A DNA stretch of 64,000 bases from Chionoecetes opilio (lineage: Eukaryota; Arthropoda; Malacostraca; Decapoda; Majidae). A program made the position numbers and the translations under genes. Below are positions 1 to 9,985 of the stretch, one piece after another (position 1 is the first letter of the stretch; the number at the start of each line of letters is the position of its first letter). Under the pieces are notes generated by a model, which saw nothing but the letters and a program-made list of their open reading frames with translations, searched no databases and was not told the origin of the DNA. The stretch spans positions 15,001 through 79,000 of the forward strand of contig JACEEZ010016136.1 of NCBI GenBank assembly GCA_016584305.1. Reading direction: 5' to 3'.

Positions 1-1
1 C

Positions 2-148
2 AAAAAGGAAAAAGTGCGTGACCTTCAGTACCTCCTCGACCTCATGCCTGTCAACAAACAAACCTTCTACAACAACATAATCGACGCACACACAGTTGGC
101 CTAACCAAAGACGTCCCACCTGACGAGGACCCCGATGACCTGGACTAG
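2..148 (+). CDS. 3' end of an unidentified coding sequence (partial)
   Basis: The frame is open from base 2 to a TAG at 146-148, giving 48 codons with the start outside the window. The peptide includes KVRDLQYLLDLMPVNK and later the very acidic tail DEDPDDLD just before the stop. It is GC-richer than what follows, and an AATAAA signal lies about 130 bases downstream, as expected for a last exon or the end of a transposon ORF. I do not recognise the family. The short leucine-rich, then acidic C-terminus could belong to a host gene or a transposase. The reading frame could also be chance, because only 48 codons are visible. Confidence 0.4.
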   Translation, partial: KKEKVRDLQYLLDLMPVNKQTFYNNIIDAHTVGLTKDVPPDEDPDDLD

Positions 149-275
149 CTGTTGGAGTACGAGTAAAGGCATGGAGAGTGGGGTGGAAGGGTTGAGGGGA
201 AGGGAAAGGGGCGGTGGAAATGAAAGTGGAAGTCAAGACTAGGCTGTCTACGCATGGATGGGTGAATAGAAAGAA

Positions 276-281
276 AATAAA
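276..281 (+). promoter_or_regulatory. Candidate polyadenylation signal AATAAA
   Basis: A canonical AATAAA lies about 130 bases after the TAG of the partial reading frame at 2-148, on the same strand. The surroundings are AT-rich, so a chance occurrence is possible. Apart from this signal and the hairpin at 322-356, I see nothing in 149-484. Confidence 0.35.
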
Positions 282-321
282 TAAGTACCAATAATAATTT
301 GTGATTATAATTTTTTCTACG

Positions 322-356
322 TCAAATGAAAGCTGAGTTCCTCAGCTTTCATTTGA
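322..356. repeat. Perfect 16-bp hairpin with 3-base loop
   Basis: Bases 322-337 (TCAAATGAAAGCTGAG) are exactly reverse-complementary to 341-356, with loop TTC at 338-340. It lies downstream of the putative last exon and its AATAAA. The stem is longer than the histone mRNA stem-loop (6 bp), so it is not that element. Confidence 0.8.
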
Positions 357-484
357 TATGCAACACTTCATTCTAACTCAAACAGTTCTTGAGATAGTCA
401 TTCCCAAACATTCCCAATCTTTAACTGCGTTTTCTGACGAATATTGATTTTGTCGCATAGTACCCTTCTGCTGTGAGGCGCCTC

Positions 485-1253
485 ATATACACACAACCCT
501 CATTTTCCCGGACCTCCATTTCCCGGATATCGGATTTGCCGGACAAAATCCGAGGTCTGGGATATGTCAAGAGTCCCGGACAAATGCCTGGTCTAGTCCG
601 TAAATTGACAAAGTTGTCCGGCGGTCCGAGTGTCTCCTGTCACCCCTAGTCAGTGTCCGCGCCTCCTGCCAGGTGGCAGCATGCTCAGCGGTCGTATTGT
701 TTACATTTGGGCACAAGAAACTCACGGTTCACCTGCAGCGCCTCCGTTAGTCCCCTAACCCCCACTGCCCCTGGTGCAGGAGCGTCTCTGAGACTATTGA
801 ACACTTTCTGCTACCTCCTGCCAGGTGGCAGCATGCTCAGTGGTCGTATTGTTTACATTTGGGCACACGACACTCACGGTTCACCTGCACAGCCTCCGTT
901 AGTCCCCTGACCCCCCTGCTGGCGGCGGCTGTCGTCCAACCCTCCCGGCAACACGCTGTCATCCGCCTCACCTGTGCCTTCCTGAGGAAGAAAGGTCAAC
1001 TACAGGGCCTGTGATAGTATCATAGGACATCACCAGGGCTCATAGTGTTCCCCAAGGGATCCTCGCAGCCCTAAAACAACAACAAAGTGATGTAAAAGTC
1101 CGCGGCGGGGTAGTTGATATTGGCAGTTGTCGGACAGTAAATAATAGAGTAGGATAAACGTCCTTGGGAGGGTAATGCCCTCGGACTGTTGCGATTCCCG
1201 GACTTTTATGGTTCCCGGACCAGTAGTCCTTATTAGTCCGGGAAAACGAGGGT

Positions 1254-1264
<11 letters not shown>
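485..1264. mobile_element. MITE-like element A with terminal inverted repeats
   Basis: The left end (ATACACACAACCCTCATTTT then CCCGGA) is matched inverted at the right end (TCCGGGAAAACGAGGGTTGT then GTGTAT, about 1237-1262). The interior has no transposase. It contains a GC-rich segment with a repeated internal block around GGCAGCATGCTCAG and GTATTGTTTACATTTGGGCA at 670-715 and again near 825-866. The terminal pattern and TA-rich flanks resemble non-autonomous Tc1/mariner-pogo (Tigger-like) elements, but the superfamily is inferred from the ends alone. It is related along much of its length to the neighbouring element at 1291-1908. Confidence 0.65.

Positions 1265-1293
<29 letters not shown>
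1259..1293. repeat. (TA)n microsatellite between two MITEs
   Basis: About 17 uninterrupted TA dinucleotides separate the right end of element A from the left end of element B. A TA run offers many TA targets, which fits insertion of two TA-targeting elements side by side. Confidence 0.9.
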
Positions 1294-1299
<6 letters not shown>

Positions 1300-1382
1300 A
1301 ACCTCGATTTCCCGGACCACGATTTCCCGGATATCGGATTTGCCGGACAAAATCCAAGGTCTGGGGATATGTCAGTCTCGGA

Positions 1383-1424
<42 letters not shown>

Positions 1425-1908
1425 CGTTGAAATGCCTGGTCCTGTTCGTAAATTGACCAAGTTGTCCGGCGGTCCAAGCGTCTCCTGTCACCCCTGGTCA
1501 GTGTTCGCGCCGCCCGCCAAGTGGCAGCATGCTCAGCGGTCGTATTGTTTACATTTGGGCACACGACACTCACAGTTCACCGGCACAGCCTCCATCAGTC
1601 ACCTGACTCCCACTGCCCCTGGTGCAAGAACATTTCTGAGACTATTGAACACTTTCTGCTGCCTCCCGCCAGGTGGCAGCATGCTCAGCGGACGTAAAAG
1701 TCCGCGGCGGGGTAGTTGATATTGTCGGTTGCCGGACAGTAAATACTAGAGTAGGATAAACGTCCGGGGCTGGGTAATGGCATCGGACGTTTTTTAATTT
1801 TTTTTTTATTATTATTATTTTTTTTTTTACATGCGATTCCCGGACTTTTGCGGTTCCCGGACCAGTGCTCCCCCCTATTAGTCCGGGAAATTGAGGTTTG
1901 TGTGTATA
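1291..1908. mobile_element. MITE-like element B, relative of element A
   Basis: Terminal inverted repeats are ATACACACAAACCTCGATTT (from 1291) and the matching TCCGGGAAATTGAGGTTTGT (from about 1882). The interior shares with element A the GGCAGCATGCTCAG/GTATTGTTTACATTTGGGCA block, the TTGTCCGGCGGTCC block and the right-hand subterminal region. It also holds a 36-base T run at 1386-1421 and a T-rich run with ATT repeats at about 1790-1828. No transposase is encoded. Apparent long open frames here are translations of the T and TA runs. Confidence 0.65.
1386..1421. repeat. Poly-T run, 36 bases
   Basis: An uninterrupted homopolymer inside MITE B, at the position where element A has only a short AGTCCCGGACAA segment. 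It may be the A tail of a decayed retroposon, or an expanded homopolymer. Confidence 0.9.
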
Positions 1909-1924
1909 TATATATATATATATA

Positions 1925-3230
1925 CCGTATTTGCCGGCGCATAAGACGCACCTCTGTATAAGACACACCCGTATTTTACATAAATATTTTTAGAAAAAAA
2001 TCATTATTAGTGTTTTGAGGACACATTTATTTTCTCGTAAATTTATTAAAAGTTATTAAAAAAAGGTTTTGTAAGGGAAAACAAATGATTTTGAGTATGT
2101 ACCCAAATACAATATTCACAGTGCAGTGAATGTGAATGAAAATTTTTAATAGTTAAAATGTAAAGAGAAGGACAGTGTAGGGTAACCAAAATCGGTCATC
2201 ATTTATTGCAGGATGCTCCACGAATTGATATTATAATATTTTCTACCTATGACATTTAGCTTAGATTTAATGTTGTAGGTATGCCTTTGTTGCTTTTCTG
2301 CTGTGTTTAGACTGCGGAAAATTTGCAGTAAAGATAATTTCAGTAATGGGCTTTCAAAAGTCCTAGGATTCTTACCTACATTATCGTGTATCTTTCTTCT
2401 TTCTGTGTATTTTGAGCCCAATTTCCCATGGCGCTATCGAATATTAATGGCATTATATGTACTAACGAAAATCTACCTTTATTTCAGCCAGAAAGTTAAG
2501 TTAGATTAAATCAGATTAGGTTAGGTTGGGTTAGAGGTGGGGTTTGGTTCAGTAACAGAAGATATAGAGATAAAACGAAAAATGACCAATGCTATAGCAG
2601 TATGAAACACATGTAAACAAACATTGATTTCCGACAAAAACATGAGCCAGATTATTTTAAAACACACCAAAACTATTCAGGAAAACTAAGTTTCTGCCTC
2701 AAAATCGGCGGTTGCCCAATAAAAAAAAATTACCAAGATATTAAGGTAACAGTGTAAGGTAACCATCTCTACCTTTCTTGTTATTGTTGAAGGGCACCGA
2801 TGTCGGGACCGAAGATATTCGCCATGGTTTACACCTGTGAATCTATCACAGTCACGAGGGATGATTAGTCTTCCTCAGGAAGGTACAGGTGAAGGCATGT
2901 TGGTATGATGTGATTCAGCCTTGAGGTGGATGAAGTTGTGGTGCCTAGTTGTGGGTCTTGGTCTTGGTGTGATGTGTGGAAGGCTTCCGTCCAGTCTACA
3001 GGTACCGTTGCGGCCTTTTTACTAGCACTCTTTCCAGTTACAATTTACAATTTCCTTATCCATAGAGATACAGGGGTGAAGATTGAGGGATCGAGGTGGT
3101 ATAATGGCCTACCCTGTCTCCCATGCATTTACAGTGGAGAGTGGCAGCGGGACTGCGGGAGGGGGGTGATGTTTACATCTGACGGCCATCTTGGCAGCAG
3201 AAACCACCAACTTGTTGCCCCACCTCTTGT
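1925..3230. other. Non-coding interval, no gene recognised
   Basis: It starts directly after the (TA)n tail of MITE B with CCGTATTTGCCGGCGCATAA followed by GACGCACC. This looks like the terminal sequence of a dispersed DNA transposon, but I find no matching opposite end. The rest is AT-rich to about 2750 and then more balanced. It includes a short TTAGG-like run (2516-2535). I see no supported coding region, RNA gene or splice structure. Confidence 0.5.
2516..2535 (+). repeat. Short TTAGG telomere-like run
   Basis: TTAGGTTAGGTTGGGTTAGA is two exact and two degenerate units of the arthropod telomere repeat TTAGG. It is too short to be a functional telomere, but it fits an arthropod genome. 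Confidence 0.6.
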
Positions 3231-4900
3231 TGTAATGCCCGTTATTCGGAAGAGATAGGATGGGAATTATTATCATACAATTCCCGGGTTATGTCCCGTA
3301 AGCAATTCATTTTTTTTGTTTTCTCGTGTAATTTATCTTCCTTCTATCATTCTCACTTCTATCTTCCTTCCTTCCTTCCTTTCACCCCCCCCCCGACATT
3401 CCGGATACGAGTCAACATTCGTGGGACACTTATTTCGCGATCATCGATAACTAAGAGGTTCAAAACTTTTCATCCTCCCCTCACCCTCCTATCAGATCAA
3501 GGAACACTCCTAGATTCTTAATGTCCTTCAAAATAGTCACCATAGTGAAAGATCACGGTCATACATGGATGTGTTAGTAAAGTTATTCGCTAAATTGAAA
3601 GTCTACCAAATTTCTATACAAACTTCCATACCCCGTCCCTCCAAAAGACGCGTTCGTATGCTGGAAACGAACCTCAATAACACTTTCCTCGGATATTAGA
3701 TTAAACATATTAAATTCCTCTATATCAAAGTAACAGGACTGTATTATAGGCAGCCCTTTCATAGGTACACTTGTTTAATTATTTAATCAGTCATTCCGGG
3801 TCTATAAGCTCTTCAGGAGAGGCCAAGTTCAGGGTATCCAAACATCCCCTCTTTTCCCGCCTCGCCTTAGTCATCCTCGAGAAGGCAGTCTCTCTCCCAC
3901 TCCCCGACAGGTAAGACGTACGACGTTTCGCTCCTATTCCCCCCCCCTTTCCTTGTTATAATATTTTTATCTATATTTCCAAATATGGGTACCGTTGTTT
4001 AGTTTTCACTAACGTAAAGGAGGCCTGCCCCATCCTTATAGGTGTTATTAAAAGAGTCTCTCTCCCACTCCCCGACAGGCGGACATCTCAGTCGAGCCAA
4101 AAAGCCCGACACATGGTTTTTAGTGAAGCACAAACAACATTCTTACTCTTATATTCCCCCCTTATATTTTCCATGTATAATTATAAATATTCAGCGGTAT
4201 GTTACCTAAGTGAAGGATAATTCATTAGTAAGATTCGGTGAGGGAGGTTATGCTCACAAGAGCTTACCTTCATCAAATGGGAAGAGCTTCCTGTATCAGA
4301 GTGTAAAGGTTTGCTTATATCAGAGTAGAGCTTTCCTGTGTTGGGATGGAGAGCTTTCTTATGTTGGATTAGAACTTATATGTTTGTCTGTGATCTCAAA
4401 CAAGAGACATAATACTTCAGGATGAATAAATAGGATGATGTTTCAAATATAGTTCTTGTGTTTATTGCAAAAAACCCCAGGTGATTATTCTGTGTTAGGA
4501 CAGTAATTCCCCACACTTCCAAAAGAGTCAGCCTTACTCGGTGTAATTCCATGTATCAATCACGACTACCAAGATAAATCTAATATATATATATCTATTC
4601 AAACACGCCCAGGGAGTAACCCAGAGAACTACTCGCTTGAGCTGGTGGCAGCACTTCCCCTTAACTCATACCCTTTCCTCTTAACCTAAACTCCTACCCC
4701 TTCCCCTTAAATTCATCCCCATTTCAGTACTCTCCGCAGCGAGAAGTGTTCATACTAAAATCATATAGTGAAGTCATAAGACTAGTTTCAATTCTCAATT
4801 CAGGTGGTAATCAATGAAAAATCATAATCAATTAATATCATTCAAATAACAAAGGCACCAGGTATAAACTTCTTCATAGGAAAGTTCTGGCAACACATTG
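3231..4900 (+). repeat. Left arm of a 1.7-kb long inverted repeat
   Basis: This arm recurs inverted at 7173-8888. Matching landmarks include the outer tip TGTAATGCCCGTTATTC (3231 versus 8888 inverted), the T/C-rich TTCC run with a C homopolymer (about 3360-3395 versus the G run and GGAA run at 8687-8782), ACATCCATGTATGACCGTGA (inverted) near 8510-8530, and the inner edge TGGCAACACA at about 4890-4899 versus TGTGTTGCCA at 7173. The arms differ by scattered substitutions and small indels, so they are not freshly duplicated. The arm contains an internal direct repeat, TCTCTCTCCCACTCCCCGAC, near 3890 and 4055. No convincing coding region is present. Confidence 0.8.
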
Positions 4901-5144
4901 TTTGCTCTTAAACTCCAACTGTTTCTTGGTATTATGCATTACTGTTGATATTATTAGTAACACAGTTACAAATTTGTGTTCAGTGGTCTACTGCTCAACA
5001 CAGATCACTCCAGACCGCATGTTAACAATACGCTCGCCAGTTCGGCAGGCCCCTCCAACCTCCCGCATTGGCGCCTCCTCCAGCCGCTTGGCTCCGCCCA
5101 CTCTTGAGTTTGAGCTTGAGTTGGGAGTCACCCAGCGGATGCTG

Positions 5145-5478
5145 TCGGTGAAGCCTTTGGTCTGGCGTTCTCGTTTATGGCGTTCAGGTGTTTCATCCTT
5201 CCTCTCTCTGCATCACATTCATACGGTATCCCCCATCACTGAAGGGCCCCCTGCCTCTCATTCTCTCTCATACATGCTCTCCAAGGATTCTTTTACACTC
5301 AACAAGGTGGAAAGATACTATATATGAGTCTGGCGAGAAGATATCGGTGAAGCCTTTGGTCTGGCGTTCTCGTTTTCTGGCGTTCAGGAATTTCATTTTC
5401 CCCTCCTTCCTCGCTGCATCACATTCATACGGTGTCCCCCATCACTGAGGGGCTCCCTGCCTCTTATTCTTGCATACG
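5145..5478 (+). repeat. Imperfect direct duplication, period about 199 bp
   Basis: TCGGTGAAGCCTTTGGTCTG at 5145 recurs at 5344, and homology continues through the TCACATTCATACGGT and CCCCATCACTGA blocks to CCCTGCCTCT in both copies. The 70-bp segment 5275-5344 lies between them. Confidence 0.8.
5275..5344 (+). repeat. 70-bp direct repeat, copy 1 (copy 2 at 6849-6918)
   Basis: TGCTCTCCAAGGATTCTTTT continues to GTCTGGCGAGAAGATAT in both places with only a few differences. The two copies are in the same orientation, unlike the arms of the long inverted repeat that enclose them. Confidence 0.85.
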
Positions 5479-5578
5479 TGTGTAATGCGAGAAAATGGGT
5501 TAATCCTGTGACTCACGATTGACGAAAAGTTTACATTGAGTGGTGAGAGTAAAGTAATACATACATATATAGCTAGTA

Positions 5579-6058
5579 CAGGTTGAAGTTCCCAAACTCG
5601 GCATCCCAAGACTCGGCAACACCCAAAACTCGGCTAGGGTTCCGGATTTTCCAAAACACGGCAGAACACCCAAAACCCGGTGCGTAGTTGCCGGGTCGGC
5701 TGCTAGGTGCCACCACACTAGGCCGCTTGGTTTCTCCCGCCGATGTGTTTGTTGTTATTGTTCAGTGGTGTTGTGACTGTAGAGTTGTGTACAGTGTTAT
5801 TTTGTGTACTTCTACAGGTCTGTTATTGGTATTATGGCTCCCAAACGTCCAGGAACACCTACTGGTGGAAGTGAAAAGAAAAGGAAGAACAATGTATATA
5901 TACCGTATTAGAATCCCAAAAAGAATTTCCTGTGATTTTTTTAATGTGATTTTCATGCTTTTTTCCCCCTTAATATATCTACGTTCTAAAAGGCGGAAAA
6001 TTCCATTACTCGGCTCGGCGCTGGTCCCGAGGTTGCCGAGTTTGGGAACTTCAACCTG
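5579..6058 (+). mobile_element. Tigger/pogo-like transposon, internally deleted
   Basis: The element starts CAGGTTGAAGTTCCCAAACT and ends with its inverted copy (AGTTTGGGAACTTCAACCTG at 6039-6058). It is flanked by TA on both sides (5577-5578 and 6059-6060), the target duplication expected of Tc1/mariner-pogo elements. At 480 bp it keeps both ends, a 5' leader and the first codons of a transposase ORF (5834-5911), but nearly all of the coding region is missing. Shorter relatives lie inside the satellite at 13,580-13,967 and 14,702-15,089 in the opposite orientation. Confidence 0.8.
5834..5911 (+). pseudogene. Residual N-terminus of a Tigger/pogo-type transposase
   Basis: The ATG at 5834 opens a 25-codon frame beginning MAPKRPGTPTGGSEKKRK and then hitting a stop after sequence unrelated to a transposase. 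A short basic leader with K/R and S/T/P/G residues before the first helix-turn-helix is typical of Tigger/TIGD-like transposases, from knowledge of that family. The rest of the protein (HTH domains and DDE catalytic region) is deleted, so no activity is possible. The call depends on this leader plus the TA-flanked inverted ends of the enclosing element; the peptide alone would be weak evidence. Confidence 0.6.
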
Positions 6059-6061
6059 TAA

Positions 6062-6966
6062 TTAAATGCTCACAATTTTCCTTCACTCCTCAGTCCTTAA
6101 TCAGTTAGATATAGGTTCCGGCAATATTTTATACCCGCGGTCGCTAGTGACGTCATGGCAAGAAGGCGAGGTAAGGGAAAATACACAGTTTTCTCTCTCT
6201 CTCTGGCCAGCCTTTGTCGCGAACACACGCGCGATGAGTCGTGTCGTACAACCCTTTTCGAAGGTATGTGTAGGGCGGTGTATTTATAAGGATGTATAGG
6301 GCATTGATTATGTATTGGACATTATATATTCATTGGGCTATGTGTATTCAGGGTTCTGGAGCTGAGCTGAGTGGGTGGTTTAACCCCTGAGGGACCCACG
6401 TGTGTGCTGATGGTGGTTGTGTGTTGTTGAGCTGAGCTGAGTGGATGACCCGCTGATACACCAGTATATAGAGCTAAGGCCATGATTCATCGCGAGTGTG
6501 TGTGTAGATAGGTACATTACCTAGTGACGGTGGTTAGGAATTATTGGGATTTTGTTAAGCCCGAGTAAGAATCGCGTCGTGTCGGGTATTATTATTGTTT
6601 AGTGATTTTGGTGAAACCTTAGAGTGGGGATGTGAATACTGGAATACTGGAATACTGAATACTATCAACACAGTGATAATATACAGAAACCCTGTTAACG
6701 AGTCGTTTATTAAGTCACAGTTATAGTCACATATTCTCTAAATCTTTAAATTTTTTTTCCCACTTATTGTGGGTGGTGGCAGCGTAATCGCCAGGTTTGT
6801 GGAGCCCTTCAAATTAACATCAAGCTATAAGGGGGGGGGCGCTACACGTGCTCTCCAAGGATTCTTTTACACTCAACTTGGTGGAAAGATACCATATATG
6901 AGTCTGGCGAGAAGATATGCGAGCAGATACTACTGTGGTGGTGGTAAGAAGAAAAGGGAGGTAAAA
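6062..6966. other. Spacer of the long inverted repeat, right part; no gene seen
   Basis: Mixed-composition sequence with short repeats (GAGCTGAGCTGAGTGG twice near 6360-6445, GGAATACTGGAATACTG near 6640, a G homopolymer near 6831) and the second copy of the 70-bp direct repeat at 6849-6918. I find no recognisable coding region. Confidence 0.5.
6849..6918 (+). repeat. 70-bp direct repeat, copy 2
   Basis: Second copy of the 5275-5344 segment, same orientation, ending GTCTGGCGAGAAGATAT. Confidence 0.85.
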
Positions 6967-7133
6967 AAGAACATAAGGAAGCTACAAGAGGTCGTGAGAC
7001 CTACATGAGGTAGTTCCTGTTACTTAACACTACCTACGGTCCTACATCCACCTTTCATCCCCATCCATGAAATTGTCAAGCCTCCCTTTAAAACTCCCTA
7101 TTGACTCCGCACTGACTACCCCATGACTAATTA
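6967..7133 (-). mobile_element. CR1-type LINE, 3'-end fragment
   Basis: Read on the minus strand this carries the last codons of a CR1-like reverse transcriptase ORF (VVSAESIGSFKGRLDNFMDG followed by DERWM and a stop), then the same 3' untranslated region as the larger copy at 10,638-11,517, including GTAGTTCCTGTT and AGGAAGCTAC on the plus strand. It is only the extreme 3' end, as expected from 5' truncation during target-primed reverse transcription. Confidence 0.75.
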
Positions 7134-7172
7134 TAACTTCGGAGGTCCCGAAGATACGAACAGTTAGGTTCC

Positions 7173-8888
7173 ACTGTGTTGCCAGAAACTCCTATGGAGG
7201 AGTTTATACCTGGTCAATGTTACTTGAATGATATTAATTGATTATGATTTTTCATTTGATTACAACTTGAATTGAGAATTGAAAACTAGTCTTATGACTT
7301 CACTATGTGATTATAGTATGAACACTTCTCGCTGCGGAGAGTACTGAAATGGGGGATGAATTTAAGGGGAAGGGGTAGGAGTTTAGGTTAAGAGGAAAGG
7401 GTATGAGTTAAGGGGGAGTGCTGCCACCAGCTCAAGCGAGTAGTTCTCTGGGTTACTCCCTGGGCGCGTTTGAATAATATTAATATTAGATTTATCTTGG
7501 TAGTCGTGATTGATACGTGGAATTATACCGAGTAAGGCTGACTCTTTTGGAAGTGTGGGGAATTACTGTCCTAACGCAGAATAATCACCTGGGGTTTTTA
7601 TAATAAACACAAGAACTATATTTGAAAACATCATCCTATTTATTCATGCTGAAGTAGTATGTCTCTTGTTTGAGATCACAGACAACATATAAGTGTTAAT
7701 CCAACATCAGAAAACTCTCCATCTCCAACACAGGAAAACTCTAATCTGATGTAAGAAAACTTTACAACCTGATACGGGAAAAGCTCCCCGTGAAATGAAG
7801 CTAAGCTCTGGTGAGCATAAACCTTCCTCTCTGAACCTTATTGATACATTATCCTTTACTTATATAATATACCGCTGAATACTTATAATTATACATGGAA
7901 GATACTAGGGGGGAAGATAAGAGTAAGAAGGTGGTGTGTTTCGCTAAAAAGACCATGTATCGGGCCCTTTGCGTCAAGGCCAAGAGGTCAGCTCTGCGGG
8001 AGAGTTGAAGTGAGACTCATTAATAATACTTATAAGGATGGGGCAGGCCTCCTTTACGTTAGCGAAAACTAAACATCGGTACCCATATTTGGAAATATAG
8101 ATAACAATATTATCACAAGGAAAGGGGGGGGGGGGAATAGGAGCGAAACTTGATACGTCTTACCTGCGGGAGAGTTGAAGTGAGACTCCCGTCTGGGGTT
8201 ACCAAGAGCCCGCGGCAGAAAAGGGGAATTGTTTGAATACTCTGGACGTGGCCTCTAATGAATAGCTTATAATCCCGAAATAACTAATTAAATAATGAAA
8301 CTCGTGTACCTAAGAAAGGGCTGCCTTACAAGAATAATACAGTCCTGTTACTTTGATATAGAAGAATTTAATATGTTTAATCTAATATCCGAGGAGGGTG
8401 TGATTTCTTTTCATTTCAAAGGTCCGAACGCGTCTTTTGGAGCGAGAGGGTATGGAAGTTTGTATAGAAATTTGGTAGACTTTCAATTTAGCGTATAACT
8501 TTACTAACACATCCATGTATGACCGTGATCTTTCACTATGGGGACTATTTTGAAAGACATTAAGAATCTAGGAGTGTTCCTTGATATGATAGCAGGGTGA
8601 GGGGAAGATGAAAAGTTTTGAATCCATTAGTTATCACTGATCGCGAAATAAGTATTCCACGAATGTTGACTCGCAACCGGAATGTCGGGGGGGGGGGGAG
8701 GGAAGGAAGGACGGAAGGAAGAAAGAAATGGCGGGTAGGAAGGAAGGAAGATAAGAAAAAATGGCGCGTAGGAAGGAAGGACGATGACTCACCCGAGAAA
8801 CTAAAAGATTGAACTGCTTACGGGGCATAACTCGGGAATTATATGATAATAATTCTCATCCTATCTCTCCTGAATAACGGGCATTACA
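7173..8888 (-). repeat. Right arm of the 1.7-kb long inverted repeat
   Basis: Inverted counterpart of 3231-4900 (landmarks given there). The G run at 8687-8698 and the GGAA-rich run at 8699-8782 mirror the C run and TTCC run of the left arm. The hexamer CCACCT flanks both outer ends (3220-3225 and 8889-8894), which could be a target duplication, although five extra bases intervene on the left. No coding region is supported. Confidence 0.8.
8687..8782 (+). repeat. G homopolymer and GGAA-rich simple repeat
   Basis: A run of about 12 G is followed by degenerate GGAA/GGAAGGAC units with two GAAAKAAATGGCG-like interruptions. Open frames through it are low-complexity artefacts. Confidence 0.85.
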
Positions 8889-8899
8889 CCACCTGGCAT

Positions 8900-9610
8900 A
8901 CTTGTAAAGTGAAATCTCGTATAGCGAAATACATAACTAACGGTAAAATATAGGTTTGGTTCCAGGACCCCATCAAAGACATATTTTTCAAGCTAAAATA
9001 AACTATACCAAACACAACAAACACTCAGCGTCTATATTACCCACACTGTACTACCTATTCTGTAGAAAAAGCATTCTGAAAGAGAAAATAGCACACAAAA
9101 TAACATAACTGCACATTAATTAAACATAAAACATGCATAACAAGCAAAAAAGACGTTGTAATGTAGGAGACGCCGCGTGATACAAGAGAAGGTAGTGTAG
9201 GGGTCCCTAGGTTGGGGCCGCACACCTGCTAATTACCCCTAAAGGTCAGGCCGTGCCATATGCTTAATTACCCTTCAGGTCACGCCTTGCTAGGGATGAC
9301 CTGACTGCGGTCCCAAGGTTGGGGCCGACACCTGCTAATTACCCCTAAATGTCAGGCCGCCCCATATGCTTAATTACCCTTCAGGTCACGGCTTGCTAAG
9401 GGTGACCTCACTGGGGTCAACCAAATACCCCTTTGTCCAGCCAGGGAGTGGTAGGGCGCGCATTTTGAACTTGATAATTTTACTCACCCCAGTTGGAATG
9501 TCATATCATTGGATTTTCGATATCGTATATTGAAAATAGACCCTAATTTACTCAGCTCGTATCATTGATTTCTCGTATACCGAATGCTCGTATAATGGGA
9601 CCTCCCTGTA
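8900..9610. mobile_element. Possible degenerate MITE
   Basis: The right end reads, inverted, CAGGGAGGTCCCATTATACG next to a TA. A related CTCGTATAGCGAAAT block sits near the left end at about 8914-8931. Such ends are typical of Tc1/mariner-pogo MITEs, but the left end is poorly preserved, so the boundaries are uncertain. A 107-bp tandem duplication lies inside (9201-9415). Confidence 0.35.
9201..9415 (+). repeat. Tandem duplication, two copies of 107 bp
   Basis: GGTTGGGGCCG at 9210 recurs at 9317. The copies share CACCTGCTAATTACCCCTAA, ATATGCTTAATTACCCTTCA and GGTCACG-type blocks with a handful of differences. Confidence 0.85.
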
Positions 9611-9624
9611 ATGGCTGCACTGGT

Positions 9625-9627
<3 letters not shown>

Positions 9628-9660
<33 letters not shown>

Positions 9661-9985
9661 CCGCCTATAGCACCTGTAGGCAGTGGTGACCCAGAGCTCG
9701 GATGGTAGGTTCTGGAGGTTCACTTGAGGACTGTAATGATGGTTGGTCCTCGCCCGTGGTGGCGCAGGCAGGATTCTTATAGTGACGCCTGTGATTAGAG
9801 GCTCATGCCGCCCCCCTGTGTCCTCCGATGCACTCGCAATCGAAGGTAGAGTTTATGAGCAGGGCATGTGGGTGTTCTTATGCCACTCGACGGCGCAGAA
9901 AGGTTTTGGGTTTCTTCGGGGATCGAACTCGGGTCACCGAGAACGCCAGTCGGAGACGCTAACCACTCCGCTACCGCCTCCCCGA
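9628..9985 (-). mobile_element. tRNA-derived SINE, minus strand
   Basis: On the minus strand the element starts near 9985 with GGGGAGGCGGTAGCGGAGTG and ends in a poly-A tail, seen here as 33 T at 9628-9660. The head has the two internal RNA polymerase III promoter boxes in the right order and spacing: A box TAGCGGAGTGG (plus-strand 9963-9973) and B box GAGTTCGATCC (plus-strand 9920-9930). A body of about 260 bp follows the tRNA-like head. I see no clear target-site duplication. The open frame on the opposite strand here is not a gene. Confidence 0.85.

Larger units (their letters stand above)
4901..5578. other. Spacer of the long inverted repeat, left part
   Basis: No recognisable gene. It contains a direct duplication (about 5145-5270 and 5344-5478) and the first copy of a 70-bp direct repeat (5275-5344). 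An open frame at 4902-5327 has no recognised domain and runs through the duplicated unit, so I do not call it a gene. Confidence 0.5.

Noticed and set aside
1030..1573. Overlapping open frames around 1030-1719
   Set aside because: They run through the TA and T runs (poly-Tyr/Ile, poly-Lys or poly-Phe translations) inside MITEs.
2516..2535. Interstitial telomere
   Set aside because: Only two exact TTAGG units plus two degenerate ones; kept as a short repeat only.
2926..3258. 110-codon plus-strand frame
   Set aside because: No recognised domain, no start or splice support, and it runs into the edge of the long inverted repeat.
9920..9985. Functional tRNA gene
   Set aside because: The tRNA-like head continues into a SINE body with a poly-A tail, so it is a retroposon and not a free tRNA gene.
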